From an uncultured Collinsella sp. (GTDB taxonomy: Bacteria > Actinomycetota > Coriobacteriia > Coriobacteriales > Coriobacteriaceae), in the NCBI GenBank assembly GCA_900554325.1, contig USHA01000072.1:1-11280 (forward strand): 11,280 nucleotides of DNA, read 5' to 3'. The position numbers were made by a program, and so were the translations under genes. The notes below the pieces were generated by a model that did not search any database, was not told where the DNA came from, and worked only from the letters and a program-made list of their open reading frames with translations. Shown one piece after another: positions 1 to 8,592 of the stretch (positions are counted from its first letter, which is position 1; every line of letters begins with the position of its first letter).

Positions 1-322
<322 letters not shown>

Positions 323-464
323 ACCGCACCTCGCGGCCCGCGGGACATGCGCTCACGCGCGGTCCGGGCACGAGGATGCCCCCGAGTCGATCTTTCCTAT
401 GCGCCATGCGGCCCCCAGGGCACGTGAGTAGACACCGGACACCGTAACGGTGGGCGCCGCCCAC
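323..464 (+). other. 23S-5S internal transcribed spacer
   Basis: This spacer of about 140 nt has no tRNA and no credible ORF. It is GC-rich and can fold: bases 326-333 pair with 371-379 (one bulged A at 376), and 336-340 pair with 365-369 inside that stem. Small hairpins follow at 440-444/448-452 and 449-455/459-465. Such structures are expected of rRNA spacers that are cut during processing. Assigning a specific RNase III site would be inference. Confidence 0.75.
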
Positions 465-583
465 CGGTCAGCGGCCAGAGCATGGGGGGCACGCCCGGTC
501 CCGTTCCGAACCCGGAAGCTAAGCCCCATCGCGCCGAGAGTACTGCGGGGTCAGCCCGTGGGAGGCCAGGGCGCCGCTGACCG
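465..583 (+). rRNA. 5S ribosomal RNA
   Basis: This is a complete 5S rRNA of about 119 nt. Helix I is a perfect 10-bp pairing of 465-474 with 574-583. The conserved internal segment CCGTTCCGAACCCGGAAGCT (504-523, helix III/loop C region) and the AGTACTGCGGGGTCAGCCCG region of helices IV/V are both present. Complementarity continues four bases beyond helix I on each side (461-464 with 584-587), forming an extended precursor stem. That makes the exact mature ends uncertain by a few bases. It is the last gene of the rRNA operon and is followed closely by a terminator. Confidence 0.96.
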
Positions 584-616
584 GTGGACGGCACCGAGCC
601 GTACGCTTGAACTGAG

Positions 617-648
617 AAGGGGGAGGCCTCGCGGCCTCCCCCTTTTTT
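617..648 (+). terminator. Intrinsic terminator of the rRNA operon
   Basis: A perfect 12-bp GC-rich stem pairs 617-628 with 633-644 around a TCGC loop and ends in a run of six T (643-648). This is a textbook Rho-independent terminator 34 nt after the 5S gene. Read on the other strand its tail is T-poor, so it is probably a poor terminator for the convergent gene ending at 713. Confidence 0.93.
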
Positions 649-712
649 GCGTTTACCGGGCGTAAATGACTCATTTACACCAGACGATCTTATCGTTTTT
701 GGTATTGAGCTT

Positions 713-1180
713 TTATTTAAAGAAAATAAATCGAATAACAAGGGCAACTGCTATGACCGCAATGATCAAAAGCAGGATTGTCAGTCGATGCTGCTTGCGT
801 CGTTTACTTGTCGAAACGAAGATTGATTTTCCCTGTTTTGGCGTTTCGAGATAGCGAGCCGAATGCGTCAAGGTTTGCTTTGGTCGAGGACCTCTTTGTC
901 GATGAGTGGCGGATGCTTTCATCGGCTCATCACTAGCTGCGCTGTTTTTAGATAATGGTGCGTCTTTCAGATATACAGGGTCTCCCGAGGCGACGCCCAT
1001 ATGTTTACATCCCGTTTGGGCATCCTCGAGCGTTTGATATCGATTTCTCGTCACATACTCGGGCTCCGGATCATTAATGGGCTCTTGCGAGATGTGGGGG
1101 CGATGGAACCGCGGCGGCTGCGTGGAAGTATCTTCCCCCTGCGTCGGCATAAACATTTTGTTCTGGTTTTGGTCGTCCAT
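713..1180 (-). CDS. Hypothetical C-terminally membrane-anchored protein
   Basis: I do not recognise this 155-residue protein. Residues 1 to about 125 are hydrophilic, rich in Pro, Gln, Thr and charged residues, with no visible catalytic motif, and are probably disordered. A basic patch KRRKQHR (126-132) precedes a single hydrophobic segment of about 22 residues (133-154), with only one Lys after it. This is the layout of a tail-anchored protein with its N-terminus in the cytoplasm. The start ATG has AAAGGG a few bases upstream and a TACAAT -10-like hexamer 39 nt upstream (1220-1225). The gene is more AT-rich than the housekeeping genes and convergent with the rRNA operon. The combination of ribosome binding site, promoter-like site and C-terminal membrane segment supports a real gene. 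An unconserved ORF remains possible. Confidence 0.68.
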   Translation of the reverse strand: MDDQNQNKMFMPTQGEDTSTQPPRFHRPHISQEPINDPEPEYVTRNRYQTLEDAQTGCKHMGVASGDPVYLKDAPLSKNSAASDEPMKASATHRQRGPRPKQTLTHSARYLETPKQGKSIFVSTSKRRKQHRLTILLLIIAVIAVALVIRFIFFK

Positions 1181-1408
1181 GATGCCCTTTAGCTCGTTAC
1201 CAACAACGTGTACGCGCTCATTGTAAGCCCCTTGCTATTTGTAGCTGTGAACATACTTGTTATTTAAGCTCTGGTTCAAAGAACCTTAACCTTATTAAAG
1301 CCTGAGTCAAACACACTTAGATATGCTTATAGTACTAGACTCAAAAAACTTTATAGTCGATGTATATATGAGCACTGGGTGGGCATATATAAGAGCGTCA
1401 AAAGAAGT
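1181..1408. other. AT-rich divergent intergenic region upstream of hsp20
   Basis: There is no gene here. The region separates the divergent tail-anchored gene and hsp20 and is clearly AT-rich. It contains a perfect 5-bp inverted repeat GGTTC-AAA-GAACC (1273-1285), a TGAGTC/GACTCA inverted pair (1303-1308 and 1338-1343), and TATATA runs at 1363-1368 and 1386-1391 that could serve as -10 elements for hsp20. No convincing -35 is visible. I found neither a CIRCE element nor a full HspR-type HAIR site (CTTGAGT-N7-ACTCAAG). Confidence 0.5.
1220..1225 (-). promoter_or_regulatory. Candidate -10 element for the tail-anchored protein gene
   Basis: TACAAT read on the minus strand, 39 nt before the start codon. 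A TTCACA hexamer (1246-1251, minus strand) resembles a -35 box, but the 20-nt spacer is longer than the usual 16-18. The same TACAAT hexamer recurs before other genes in the window. Confidence 0.4.
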
Positions 1409-1451
1409 CCCAGTCACCTAGAAGATGACTCGGCAGTCCTTAAAAGGAGTG
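1409..1451 (+). promoter_or_regulatory. Candidate RNA thermometer in the hsp20 leader
   Basis: Two hairpins sit back to back just before the hsp20 start. In the first, 1412-1416 pairs with 1426-1430 (9-nt loop), and 1409-1410 with 1432-1433 across a C-C mismatch. In the second, TCCT (1437-1440) pairs with AGGA (1445-1448) of the Shine-Dalgarno around a UAAA loop. This stem continues past a G-G mismatch (1436/1449) to 1434-1435 with 1450-1451. A short, mismatched hairpin hiding the Shine-Dalgarno of a small heat-shock gene is the design of ROSE-type RNA thermometers. Function is inferred from structure and gene identity only. Confidence 0.42.
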
Positions 1452-1457
1452 GTAAAC

Positions 1458-1889
1458 ATGGCAAGCATGGTTCCTTATCGTTCGGTTTTTGGCGTTCGTC
1501 CTTCTGCTAGCTCGCTGTTCGATCTGTTTGATGATATGACTGACCTTGCAAACAACTCGATTGCTTCCAAGGCGTTTCCCGTTGACGTTGAGGATAAGGG
1601 CGACGGCTATGAGGTCAAGGCTTATCTGACCGGCGTCGCCAAGGACGATATCGATGTCGAGCTTAACGAGGGTCGTCTGTCCATTAGCGTGAATGTCGAG
1701 GAAGACGAGGAGAACGAGGGCAAGAACTTCCTGCAGAAGGAGTTCAGCTCGTACAGCGCGACGCGTGGCGTGTATCTAAAGGACGCTTCGAGCGAGGGCC
1801 TCTCGGCTAAGTACGCTGACGGCATCCTGACCGTTACGGTCCCCAAGATCGTCGAGAAGAAGAACGTTACGAAGATCTCCATCGACTAA
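1458..1889 (+). CDS. Hsp20/alpha-crystallin family small heat-shock protein
   Basis: This 143-residue ATP-independent holdase chaperone would bind unfolding proteins in the cytoplasm and hold them for refolding by ATP-dependent chaperones. The short N-terminal arm has the SxLFDLFDDM type sequence common in bacterial Hsp20. The alpha-crystallin domain spans about residues 35-135. It starts at FPVDVEDKGDGYEVKAYLTG and includes the diagnostic A-x-x-x-GIL-x-V-x-VPK motif. The C-terminal I-x-I motif used for oligomer assembly is present as ISI at 140-142. I chose the ATG at 1458 because AAGGAG (1444-1449) lies 8 nt before it. An in-frame ATG at 1425 has no ribosome binding site and lies in the structured leader. 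The gene is monocistronic, ends at a strong hairpin, and its control may be by the leader RNA. Confidence 0.94.
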   Translation: MASMVPYRSVFGVRPSASSLFDLFDDMTDLANNSIASKAFPVDVEDKGDGYEVKAYLTGVAKDDIDVELNEGRLSISVNVEEDEENEGKNFLQKEFSSYSATRGVYLKDASSEGLSAKYADGILTVTVPKIVEKKNVTKISID

Positions 1890-1915
1890 CTTCGTTGGTG
1901 TTCTGCGCTATTAAA

Positions 1916-1963
1916 AGACAGCAAAAGGGGCTGGGAAGCGATTCTCGGCCCCTTTTGCTGTCT
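1916..1963. terminator. Bidirectional hairpin terminator between hsp20 and the metallo-hydrolase gene
   Basis: A perfect 16-bp stem pairs 1916-1931 with 1948-1963, extended inward by a few weaker pairs, between two convergent genes. The lower stem contains AAAA/TTTT, so a U-rich stretch is built into the 3' arm on either strand. It begins 26 nt after the hsp20 stop and ends 8 nt from the stop of the opposing gene. It probably terminates both. Confidence 0.85.
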
Positions 1964-1971
1964 AGGACAGT

Positions 1972-2781
1972 TTATGGAATGGTTACTGGCCGATGCTGGC
2001 TTGCGGGGCGTATCGAGAGTTTTCGCGATCCTTGGAGAAGGGTTGCGGAGCTGCCGACCTCGTCATCCAGGGTTGCGGTCAGAGCTTTGGCATAGCTTTT
2101 GACGGTAAGGCTCGGACGATTGTTGTCTTGGCTGATATGCATGGCAATGAGCTGTTCGGTGCGATCGGTAACAAGTTCGCGCGCGGCTTCGGCGGCTTGG
2201 CCGTTGGAGAGGTGTCCCCTTGCAGACAGGATGCGCTCTTGAAGAAAGCGGGGATATTCTCCCTCGCGCAGCATGGTCACATCGTGGTTGCTTTCGAGCG
2301 CGAGGACTCGACAATCTTTGAGGGTGTTCATGGCTTGGCTCGATAGCTCTCCGGTGTCGGTAGCAAAGCCGATGGAATCATCGAGGGTGTCGAATCGAAA
2401 GCCGATTGGATTTATGACATCGTGTGATGTTGAGTAGGTTTGCACGTGGATGCCGGCAATGGATAGGGTTTCACCGGGGTCGAATTCCTCGACAGGCAGA
2501 TGCGAAAGATTTTCTTTGCTCGAAAGTGTGCCCCTGCTGGCAAAGAGGGGACCGTGCCAGTGCTTGCACCAGACATCGAGACCCTTGATGTGATCGCTAT
2601 GCTCATGAGTAATGAGAAGAGCCGAGACGTTGTCTGCCGAGAGTCCCAGTTCTGCCATGCGCTTTAATGTCTCGCGGCGAGAAAGACCGTCGTCAATCAT
2701 GATGAGCCCCCGGGGGCCTTCGATGAGCGCGCAGTTGCCTTTTGAGCCGCTGCCAAGGATATGAAGGTGCAGACGAGGCAT
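1972..2781 (-). CDS. YycJ/WalJ-family metallo-beta-lactamase-fold hydrolase
   Basis: This 269-residue protein matches the usual size of YycJ/WalJ proteins, which are probable metal-dependent nucleases or phosphodiesterases. In Firmicutes the gene is linked to the WalKR cell-wall regulator; no such neighbours are seen here. The N-terminus (LHLHILGSGSKGN, 4-16) is typical of the family. The metal-binding motif THEHSDH is at 58-64, with further likely ligands H120 (TSHD), D142 (ATDTG), H166 (ESNHD), H190 (RGHLSN) and H215 (AMHIS). All expected positions of a two-metal site appear intact. The ATG at 2781 is preferred: a TTG at 2829 would add 16 residues that do not fit the family and would abut the tilS start. 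The gene is divergent from tilS with a 48-bp gap. The exact substrate is unknown. Confidence 0.9.
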   Translation of the reverse strand: MPRLHLHILGSGSKGNCALIEGPRGLIMIDDGLSRRETLKRMAELGLSADNVSALLITHEHSDHIKGLDVWCKHWHGPLFASRGTLSSKENLSHLPVEEFDPGETLSIAGIHVQTYSTSHDVINPIGFRFDTLDDSIGFATDTGELSSQAMNTLKDCRVLALESNHDVTMLREGEYPRFLQERILSARGHLSNGQAAEAARELVTDRTEQLIAMHISQDNNRPSLTVKSYAKALTATLDDEVGSSATLLQGSRKLSIRPASQHRPVTIP

Positions 2782-2795
2782 AAGATTCCAAAGGA

Positions 2796-2801
2796 TACAA
2801 T
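2796..2801 (+). promoter_or_regulatory. Candidate -10 element for tilS
   Basis: TACAAT lies 28 nt before the tilS start inside the 48-bp divergent spacer, followed by a strong AGGAGG ribosome binding site at 2818-2823 (6 nt from the ATG). No good -35 box lies 16-18 nt upstream, where the sequence is already coding for the divergent gene. Confidence 0.5.
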
Positions 2802-2829
2802 GGGTGCGGACGAATAGAGGAGGAAGCAA

Positions 2830-4368
2830 ATGCCTACGGTATCACAGCATTACGGACACCATGCCGTGCCCGGGGCAGTCGATGAGACCCGAACGAGGCA
2901 GCAGGCTGCTCCTGTCGTGCTCATGGTATCAGGCGGCGCGGACTCGACGGCACTGCTTCTTATGGCGTGCACATCAAAGCTGGATATCCAAGACGGACGC
3001 GGTGTTGCCCCCATTGCTCGCGAGCGCCTGCATGTGCTGCATGTAAACCATCATCTGCGCGGCAAGGCGTCCGATGGCGACGAGGCCTTTGTGCGTGAAC
3101 TCTGCGCACAATATGGTTTACCGCTGTGTGTGGAGCACGCTTATTTTGATGGGGAGTCGGGCAATATTGAGGCCGCGGCCCGCGAGGTGCGCTATGCCGC
3201 GGCGCGGAGGTATGTTCGCGAACTCTGCGCCCAGACGGGGGCACCGCGAACGGCGGCTCGTATCTGCACCGCGCACACGTCTTCGGATCGCGCGGAAACG
3301 TTTTTGATGAACGCGATTAAGGGTTCGGGGCCCGCTGGCCTATCGAGCATTCCTCGCCGGAGGAATATCGTGGTGCGTCCCTTGCTCGACCTAACTCATG
3401 GCGAGCTGGTGGGCTATCTGCAGGTACATGGTCAGCCGTGGCATGAAGACGAGAGCAATGAGGACATCTCGTATCTGCGAAACTACGTGCGCCATCGAGT
3501 AATGCCGGTGGTGGCGCAGCGCAACGCGAGCGTCTGCAAGACGATTGGCGCCGCCTGCGAGATCTTAGGCGATGAGGACGCGTTTTTGTCTCAGCTTTCG
3601 GCACAGGCGTTTCGAAGCTGTTTGCGCAAAGAGGCAGCGGGTGCGCTGGTGCTCGATGCCAGGCGCCTGGCTGCGGCCGAGGTGGTAATCGCGCGGCGCA
3701 TCGTGCGACTGGCGATTAAGCGCATCGATCCGGACGCTCGTCCCGAGATGCGACATGTGGAGCGAGTCCTTTCCTGCGTTGCCGAGGGCACCGGCTCGGT
3801 CACGCTTCCGGCGGGGATTGACGCACGCATTGAGTTTGGCATGCTGGCGTTTAAGGCGCCGGCGGCTCGCGAGGGCCTGGTCGCGGACTGGGTTACCGTA
3901 CCCGGTCGTTTGCCGTTGGGCGGGGGGCGTATGCTGGTCACAGAGCCGATGGCTGTTGAGCCGGGATGCGATATCGTGCGCCGCGCCCGTGAGCTTGCGG
4001 CTGCCGGAGAAGTGACAGCTTTGGTAGACGCGGCTGCCCTGGGTTTTGCCGACAGCGATAGTGAGCGGATCCTGGCGGGCTCGCGTGGCGAGATCCCTGC
4101 CGAGGCGCGATTGGCGCGCCTGTGGGTGGACGGTCCCGCGCCGGGAGACGTGATGTGCCCGTTAGGGATGAGTGGCCGAAGCAAGAAAGTATCCGACTTG
4201 CTAGGTGAGGCTCGCATTCCCGTTTCCGAGCGCGCCGGCGTGCCCATGGTGAGGACGGCGCCGGGGGGTGCCGTGGTGTGGGTCGCCGGAGTTCGCGCGG
4301 ACGAGCGTTTTAAGTGCACGGCCGCAACGCGCGTGGCATATCTGCTCCGCGTGGTCGATGCGGAATAG
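2830..4368 (+). CDS. tilS: tRNA(Ile)-lysidine synthetase TilS
   Basis: TilS uses ATP and lysine to convert C34 of the CAU-anticodon tRNA-Ile to lysidine, so the tRNA reads AUA codons and is charged with isoleucine. It is cytoplasmic and normally essential. The 512-residue protein has the N-type PP-loop motif SGGADS at 34-39 in VLMVSGGADSTALLL. The HVNHHLRG motif of the family follows, then TAHTSSDRAET with the conserved D-x-AET, and the KGSGPAGLSSIP and NYVRHRVMPVV segments. The C-terminal TilS domain is recognisable by SGRSKKVSDLLGEARIP (from residue 448). It is somewhat longer than the E. coli and B. subtilis enzymes, with about 27 extra hydrophilic residues before the PP-loop. The start is fixed by AGGAGG at 2818-2823. 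It heads a cluster with hpt and ftsH, an order also found in Firmicutes. Confidence 0.96.
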   Translation: MPTVSQHYGHHAVPGAVDETRTRQQAAPVVLMVSGGADSTALLLMACTSKLDIQDGRGVAPIARERLHVLHVNHHLRGKASDGDEAFVRELCAQYGLPLCVEHAYFDGESGNIEAAAREVRYAAARRYVRELCAQTGAPRTAARICTAHTSSDRAETFLMNAIKGSGPAGLSSIPRRRNIVVRPLLDLTHGELVGYLQVHGQPWHEDESNEDISYLRNYVRHRVMPVVAQRNASVCKTIGAACEILGDEDAFLSQLSAQAFRSCLRKEAAGALVLDARRLAAAEVVIARRIVRLAIKRIDPDARPEMRHVERVLSCVAEGTGSVTLPAGIDARIEFGMLAFKAPAAREGLVADWVTVPGRLPLGGGRMLVTEPMAVEPGCDIVRRARELAAAGEVTALVDAAALGFADSDSERILAGSRGEIPAEARLARLWVDGPAPGDVMCPLGMSGRSKKVSDLLGEARIPVSERAGVPMVRTAPGGAVVWVAGVRADERFKCTAATRVAYLLRVVDAE

Positions 4369-4419
4369 CGTCCCGCGCCTGCTATTCTGTGCGACGTTGA
4401 CGGTATTCCCGCGCTGATG

Positions 4420-4450
4420 GCGCACGGGCTGGTAAATTTACCCCGTGCGC
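4420..4450. repeat. Nested inverted repeats upstream of hpt (candidate operator)
   Basis: A 9-bp inverted repeat (4420-4428 with 4442-4450) encloses a perfect 12-bp palindrome GGTAAATTTACC (4431-4442) whose centre is offset by about 1.5 bp. The whole block covers the expected -35 position of the hpt promoter-like site. There is no T-run after it, so it is not a convincing tilS terminator. An operator bound by a dimeric regulator is the more natural reading, but the regulator is unknown. Confidence 0.45.
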
Positions 4451-4459
4451 TGCTAGAAT
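4451..4459 (+). promoter_or_regulatory. Candidate extended -10 promoter for hpt-ftsH
   Basis: TGCTAGAAT matches an extended -10 (TGn followed by TAGAAT at 4454-4459), 56 nt before the hpt start. A similar word, TGCTATTCT, occurs at 4380-4388 directly after tilS. The -35 region is occupied by the nested palindromes rather than a TTGACA-like box. Confidence 0.45.
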
Positions 4460-4515
4460 GTGTAGTTCGCGTCCATACGGCGGTGTGTGGGCGATAAGCA
4501 CAAGAAAGGGTTGTC

Positions 4516-5064
4516 ATGGCTTCTCAACATCCGGATATCGAGAAGGTTCTGTTCACGCAGGAGGATATCGACGGTATCGTCTCTCGCCTGGGCGAGGAGA
4601 TTACGCGCGACTACGCGGGTAAGGATCTGGTGCTGATTGCGGTCCTGCGCGGCGCCGTGGTCTTTATGGGCGACCTGATGCGTAAGATCGAGCTGCCGAC
4701 CAACATCGATTTCATGGCTGTTTCGAGCTACGGCGACGGTGTGAAGTCCTCGGGTATCGTGCGTATCATTAAGGACCTGGATATCGACATCCGCGGTCGC
4801 GACGTGCTGATCGTCGAGGACATTCTGGACTCGGGCCTGACGCTCAAGTATCTGATGAAGAACCTCGAGAGCCGCAAGCCCGCTTCTCTGGAGGTCGCCG
4901 CCTTCCTGTGGAAGGACGTTGAGGACCGCGTCTCGGCCATCACGCCCAAGTATGTTGGAACCCATTGCCCCGATGCCTTTGTGGTGGGCTACGGCCTCGA
5001 CTATGCCGAGCGCTATCGTAACCTTCCGTATCTGGGCATTTTGAAACCGGAGGTTTATTCGTAA
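4516..5064 (+). CDS. hpt: Hypoxanthine phosphoribosyltransferase
   Basis: This purine salvage enzyme transfers phosphoribose from PRPP to hypoxanthine (and usually guanine), giving IMP or GMP. Its 182 residues match the bacterial type. The PRPP-binding signature VLIVEDILDSG is at 97-107, with the acidic pair E101-D102. K133 in the FLWKDVEDR segment corresponds to the purine-contacting lysine. FVVGYGLDYAERYRNLPYLG (155-174) contains the base-stacking and C-terminal metal-binding region, and the flexible-loop SYGDG is at 71-75. AAAGGG a few bases before the ATG serves as ribosome binding site. The gene is 147 nt after tilS and its stop codon is one base before the ftsH start, so hpt and ftsH share a transcript. 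No key residue is missing. Confidence 0.96.
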   Translation: MASQHPDIEKVLFTQEDIDGIVSRLGEEITRDYAGKDLVLIAVLRGAVVFMGDLMRKIELPTNIDFMAVSSYGDGVKSSGIVRIIKDLDIDIRGRDVLIVEDILDSGLTLKYLMKNLESRKPASLEVAAFLWKDVEDRVSAITPKYVGTHCPDAFVVGYGLDYAERYRNLPYLGILKPEVYS

Positions 5065-5065
5065 G

Positions 5066-7201
<2,136 letters not shown>

Positions 7202-7212
7202 TCTTTGTGGCG

Positions 7213-7250
7213 AAAGCCTCCGCGGGGAAACCTGCGGAGGCTTTTTCTTT
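7213..7250 (+). terminator. Intrinsic terminator after ftsH
   Basis: An 11-bp perfect stem (7213-7223 with 7234-7244) continues through a G-T pair and two G-C pairs to a GAAA tetraloop (7227-7230). It is followed by a T-rich tract (7242-7250). It starts 12 nt after the ftsH stop and closes the tilS-hpt-ftsH unit. Confidence 0.92.
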
Positions 7251-7270
7251 TGAGCGATATGGGGCCGTCT

Positions 7271-7330
7271 GTTGATTGGGGACAGACTTAAATGAGCGTT
7301 TTCACGCATTTAAGTCTGTCCCCAATCAAC
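7271..7330. repeat. 60-bp palindromic element, REP/RAYT-like
   Basis: Arms 7271-7294 and 7307-7330 are perfect 24-nt inverted repeats around a 12-nt centre. The centre can add a GCGT/ACGC stem beyond a two-base GA bulge, closing on a TTTC loop. The arms contain GGGGACAGACTT, a word I associate with repetitive palindromes mobilised by REP-associated (IS200/Y1-like) tyrosine transposases in many bacteria; that link is recollection, not a search. It lies after a complete terminator, has no T-run, and is not needed as a terminator. It also creates a false upstream ATG (7292) for the next gene. Confidence 0.72.
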
Positions 7331-7360
7331 ATTGCTGCGGCACTGTGCTCGGCTAAAGCG

Positions 7361-7366
7361 TACAAT
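7361..7366 (+). promoter_or_regulatory. Candidate -10 element for the aminotransferase gene
   Basis: TACAAT lies 24 nt before the chosen start and 30 nt beyond the palindromic element. It gives a short leader that still contains the AAAGGGGA ribosome binding site. No clear -35 is present at 16-18 nt upstream. Confidence 0.5.
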
Positions 7367-7390
7367 AGCGCCTATGCGAAAGGGGAACAG

Positions 7391-8575
7391 ATGATCAACG
7401 AAACTATGTATGCTCGCGGTGCGGAAAGCTCCATCATCCGTGAGATTTTTAGCTATGGCCTTGAGCGCAAGGCGCAGATCGGTGCGGAAAACGTATTCGA
7501 TTTTTCGCTGGGCAATCCGAGCGTTCCGGCGCCCGCTGCTGTGGCTGAGTCGATTAAGAAGGCCCTGGAGCTGCCGAGCGACCAGCTGCACGGCTACACC
7601 CCCGCTCCGGGCCTGCCGCAATGTCGAGCAGCCGTCGCCGAATCGCTCAACCGCCGCTTTGGCACGAGCTATGAGGGCAAAGACGTCTTTATGACGGTGG
7701 GTGCCGCGGCTTCGCTCACCTGCGCGCTCAACGCCGTTACGAATCCGGGCGACGAGGTTATTGTTATCGCCCCGTACTTTCCGGAGTATCGCGTTTGGAT
7801 TGAGAAGGCCGGCTGTACGTGTGTTGAGGCGCTCGCCGATGAAGATACGTTCCAGCTGAGCGTGGACAACGTGCTCAAGGCGATCAGCGATAAGACGGCG
7901 GCCGTCATCATCGACTCGCCGAATAACCCGACCGGCGCCGTGTATACGCGCGACACGCTGACGCGACTGGCCAATGTTCTGCGCGAGGCCAACGCTCAGC
8001 GCGATCCCGAGAATCCGATTATGCTCATCTCGGATGAGCCGTACCGCGAGATCGTGTACGGTGCCGAGGTGCCTTGGGTGCCCTCGATCTACGAGCACAC
8101 CATCGTGTGCTACTCGTATTCCAAGTCGCTGTCGCTGCCGGGTGAGCGCGTGGGGTGGATCTTGGTTCCCAACACCAATCCGCAGGCTGCCCGTCTGATG
8201 CCGGCTGTTGCGGGCGCTGCCCGTACGCTGGGTTTTGTATGCGCACCGGCACTCTTCCAGCGCGTAATCATCGATTGCATCGATGAGCCGAGCGATGTCG
8301 AGGCCTATGCGCGCAACCGCACCGCGCTTACCGACGCACTAGCGGAGTATGGCTACACCTATGTTGAGCCGGATGGCGCGTTCTACCTATGGGTGAAAGC
8401 GTTGGAGCCCGATGCGAATGCGTTTTGCGAGCGCGCAAAGAAGTATGAGTTGCTTGCGGTTCCCTCGGACAGCTTTGGTATGCCAGGTTGGTTCCGCCTG
8501 GGCTATTGCGTGAGCTACGAAACGATTGTCAATTCGCTACCCGCTTGGAAACAGTTGGCGGACGAGTATCGTTAA
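7391..8575 (+). CDS. Pyridoxal-phosphate-dependent class I/II aminotransferase
   Basis: This is a fold-type I aminotransferase of 394 residues, cytoplasmic, resembling aspartate/aromatic aminotransferases. The Schiff-base lysine is K245 in SYSKSLSLPGERVGW (242-256), with the phosphate-contacting R253. SPNNPTG at 176-182 provides the PLP-ring asparagine (N179). SDEPYRE at 214-220 provides D215 and Y218. R369 in WFRLGYCVS is placed to bind the substrate alpha-carboxylate. The N-terminal FSLGNPSVPAP segment is typical of the family. I chose the ATG at 7391 because AAAGGGGA precedes it and TACAAT lies just upstream. The longer frame from 7292 would begin inside the palindromic element and translate promoter DNA. 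The amino acid substrate cannot be told from sequence, and no biosynthetic neighbours help. Confidence 0.94.
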   Translation: MINETMYARGAESSIIREIFSYGLERKAQIGAENVFDFSLGNPSVPAPAAVAESIKKALELPSDQLHGYTPAPGLPQCRAAVAESLNRRFGTSYEGKDVFMTVGAAASLTCALNAVTNPGDEVIVIAPYFPEYRVWIEKAGCTCVEALADEDTFQLSVDNVLKAISDKTAAVIIDSPNNPTGAVYTRDTLTRLANVLREANAQRDPENPIMLISDEPYREIVYGAEVPWVPSIYEHTIVCYSYSKSLSLPGERVGWILVPNTNPQAARLMPAVAGAARTLGFVCAPALFQRVIIDCIDEPSDVEAYARNRTALTDALAEYGYTYVEPDGAFYLWVKALEPDANAFCERAKKYELLAVPSDSFGMPGWFRLGYCVSYETIVNSLPAWKQLADEYR

Positions 8576-8592
8576 AAGTAAAGCGCTCTGCC

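Noticed and set aside
450..665. 71-codon plus-strand frame over the 5S gene
   Set aside because: The sequence is rRNA; the frame is open only by chance in GC-rich DNA.
397..747. 116-codon minus-strand frame across the 5S rRNA and its terminator
   Set aside because: It covers a conserved rRNA gene and terminator, and its Pro/Gly/Arg-rich product is not protein-like.
1300..1350. CIRCE or HspR HAIR element upstream of hsp20
   Set aside because: Only a HAIR-like half-site (ACTCAA) is present. The expected partner seven bases away does not match, and no TTAGCACTC-type repeat exists.
1425..1457. Earlier in-frame ATG for hsp20 at 1425
   Set aside because: It has no Shine-Dalgarno and would translate the true ribosome binding site. 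AAGGAG is correctly spaced for 1458.
2782..2829. TTG-started extension of the metallo-hydrolase
   Set aside because: The extra 16 residues lie in the divergent promoter region, and the family N-terminus begins at the ATG at 2781.
3591..4517. 308-codon frame antisense to tilS
   Set aside because: A low-complexity Ser/Arg/Ala/Thr product typical of a shadow frame. tilS on the other strand has clear motifs.
7292..7390. N-terminal extension of the aminotransferase from the ATG at 7292
   Set aside because: The first codons lie in the palindromic element and the rest cover the TACAAT and ribosome binding site. The ATG at 7391 fits the family.
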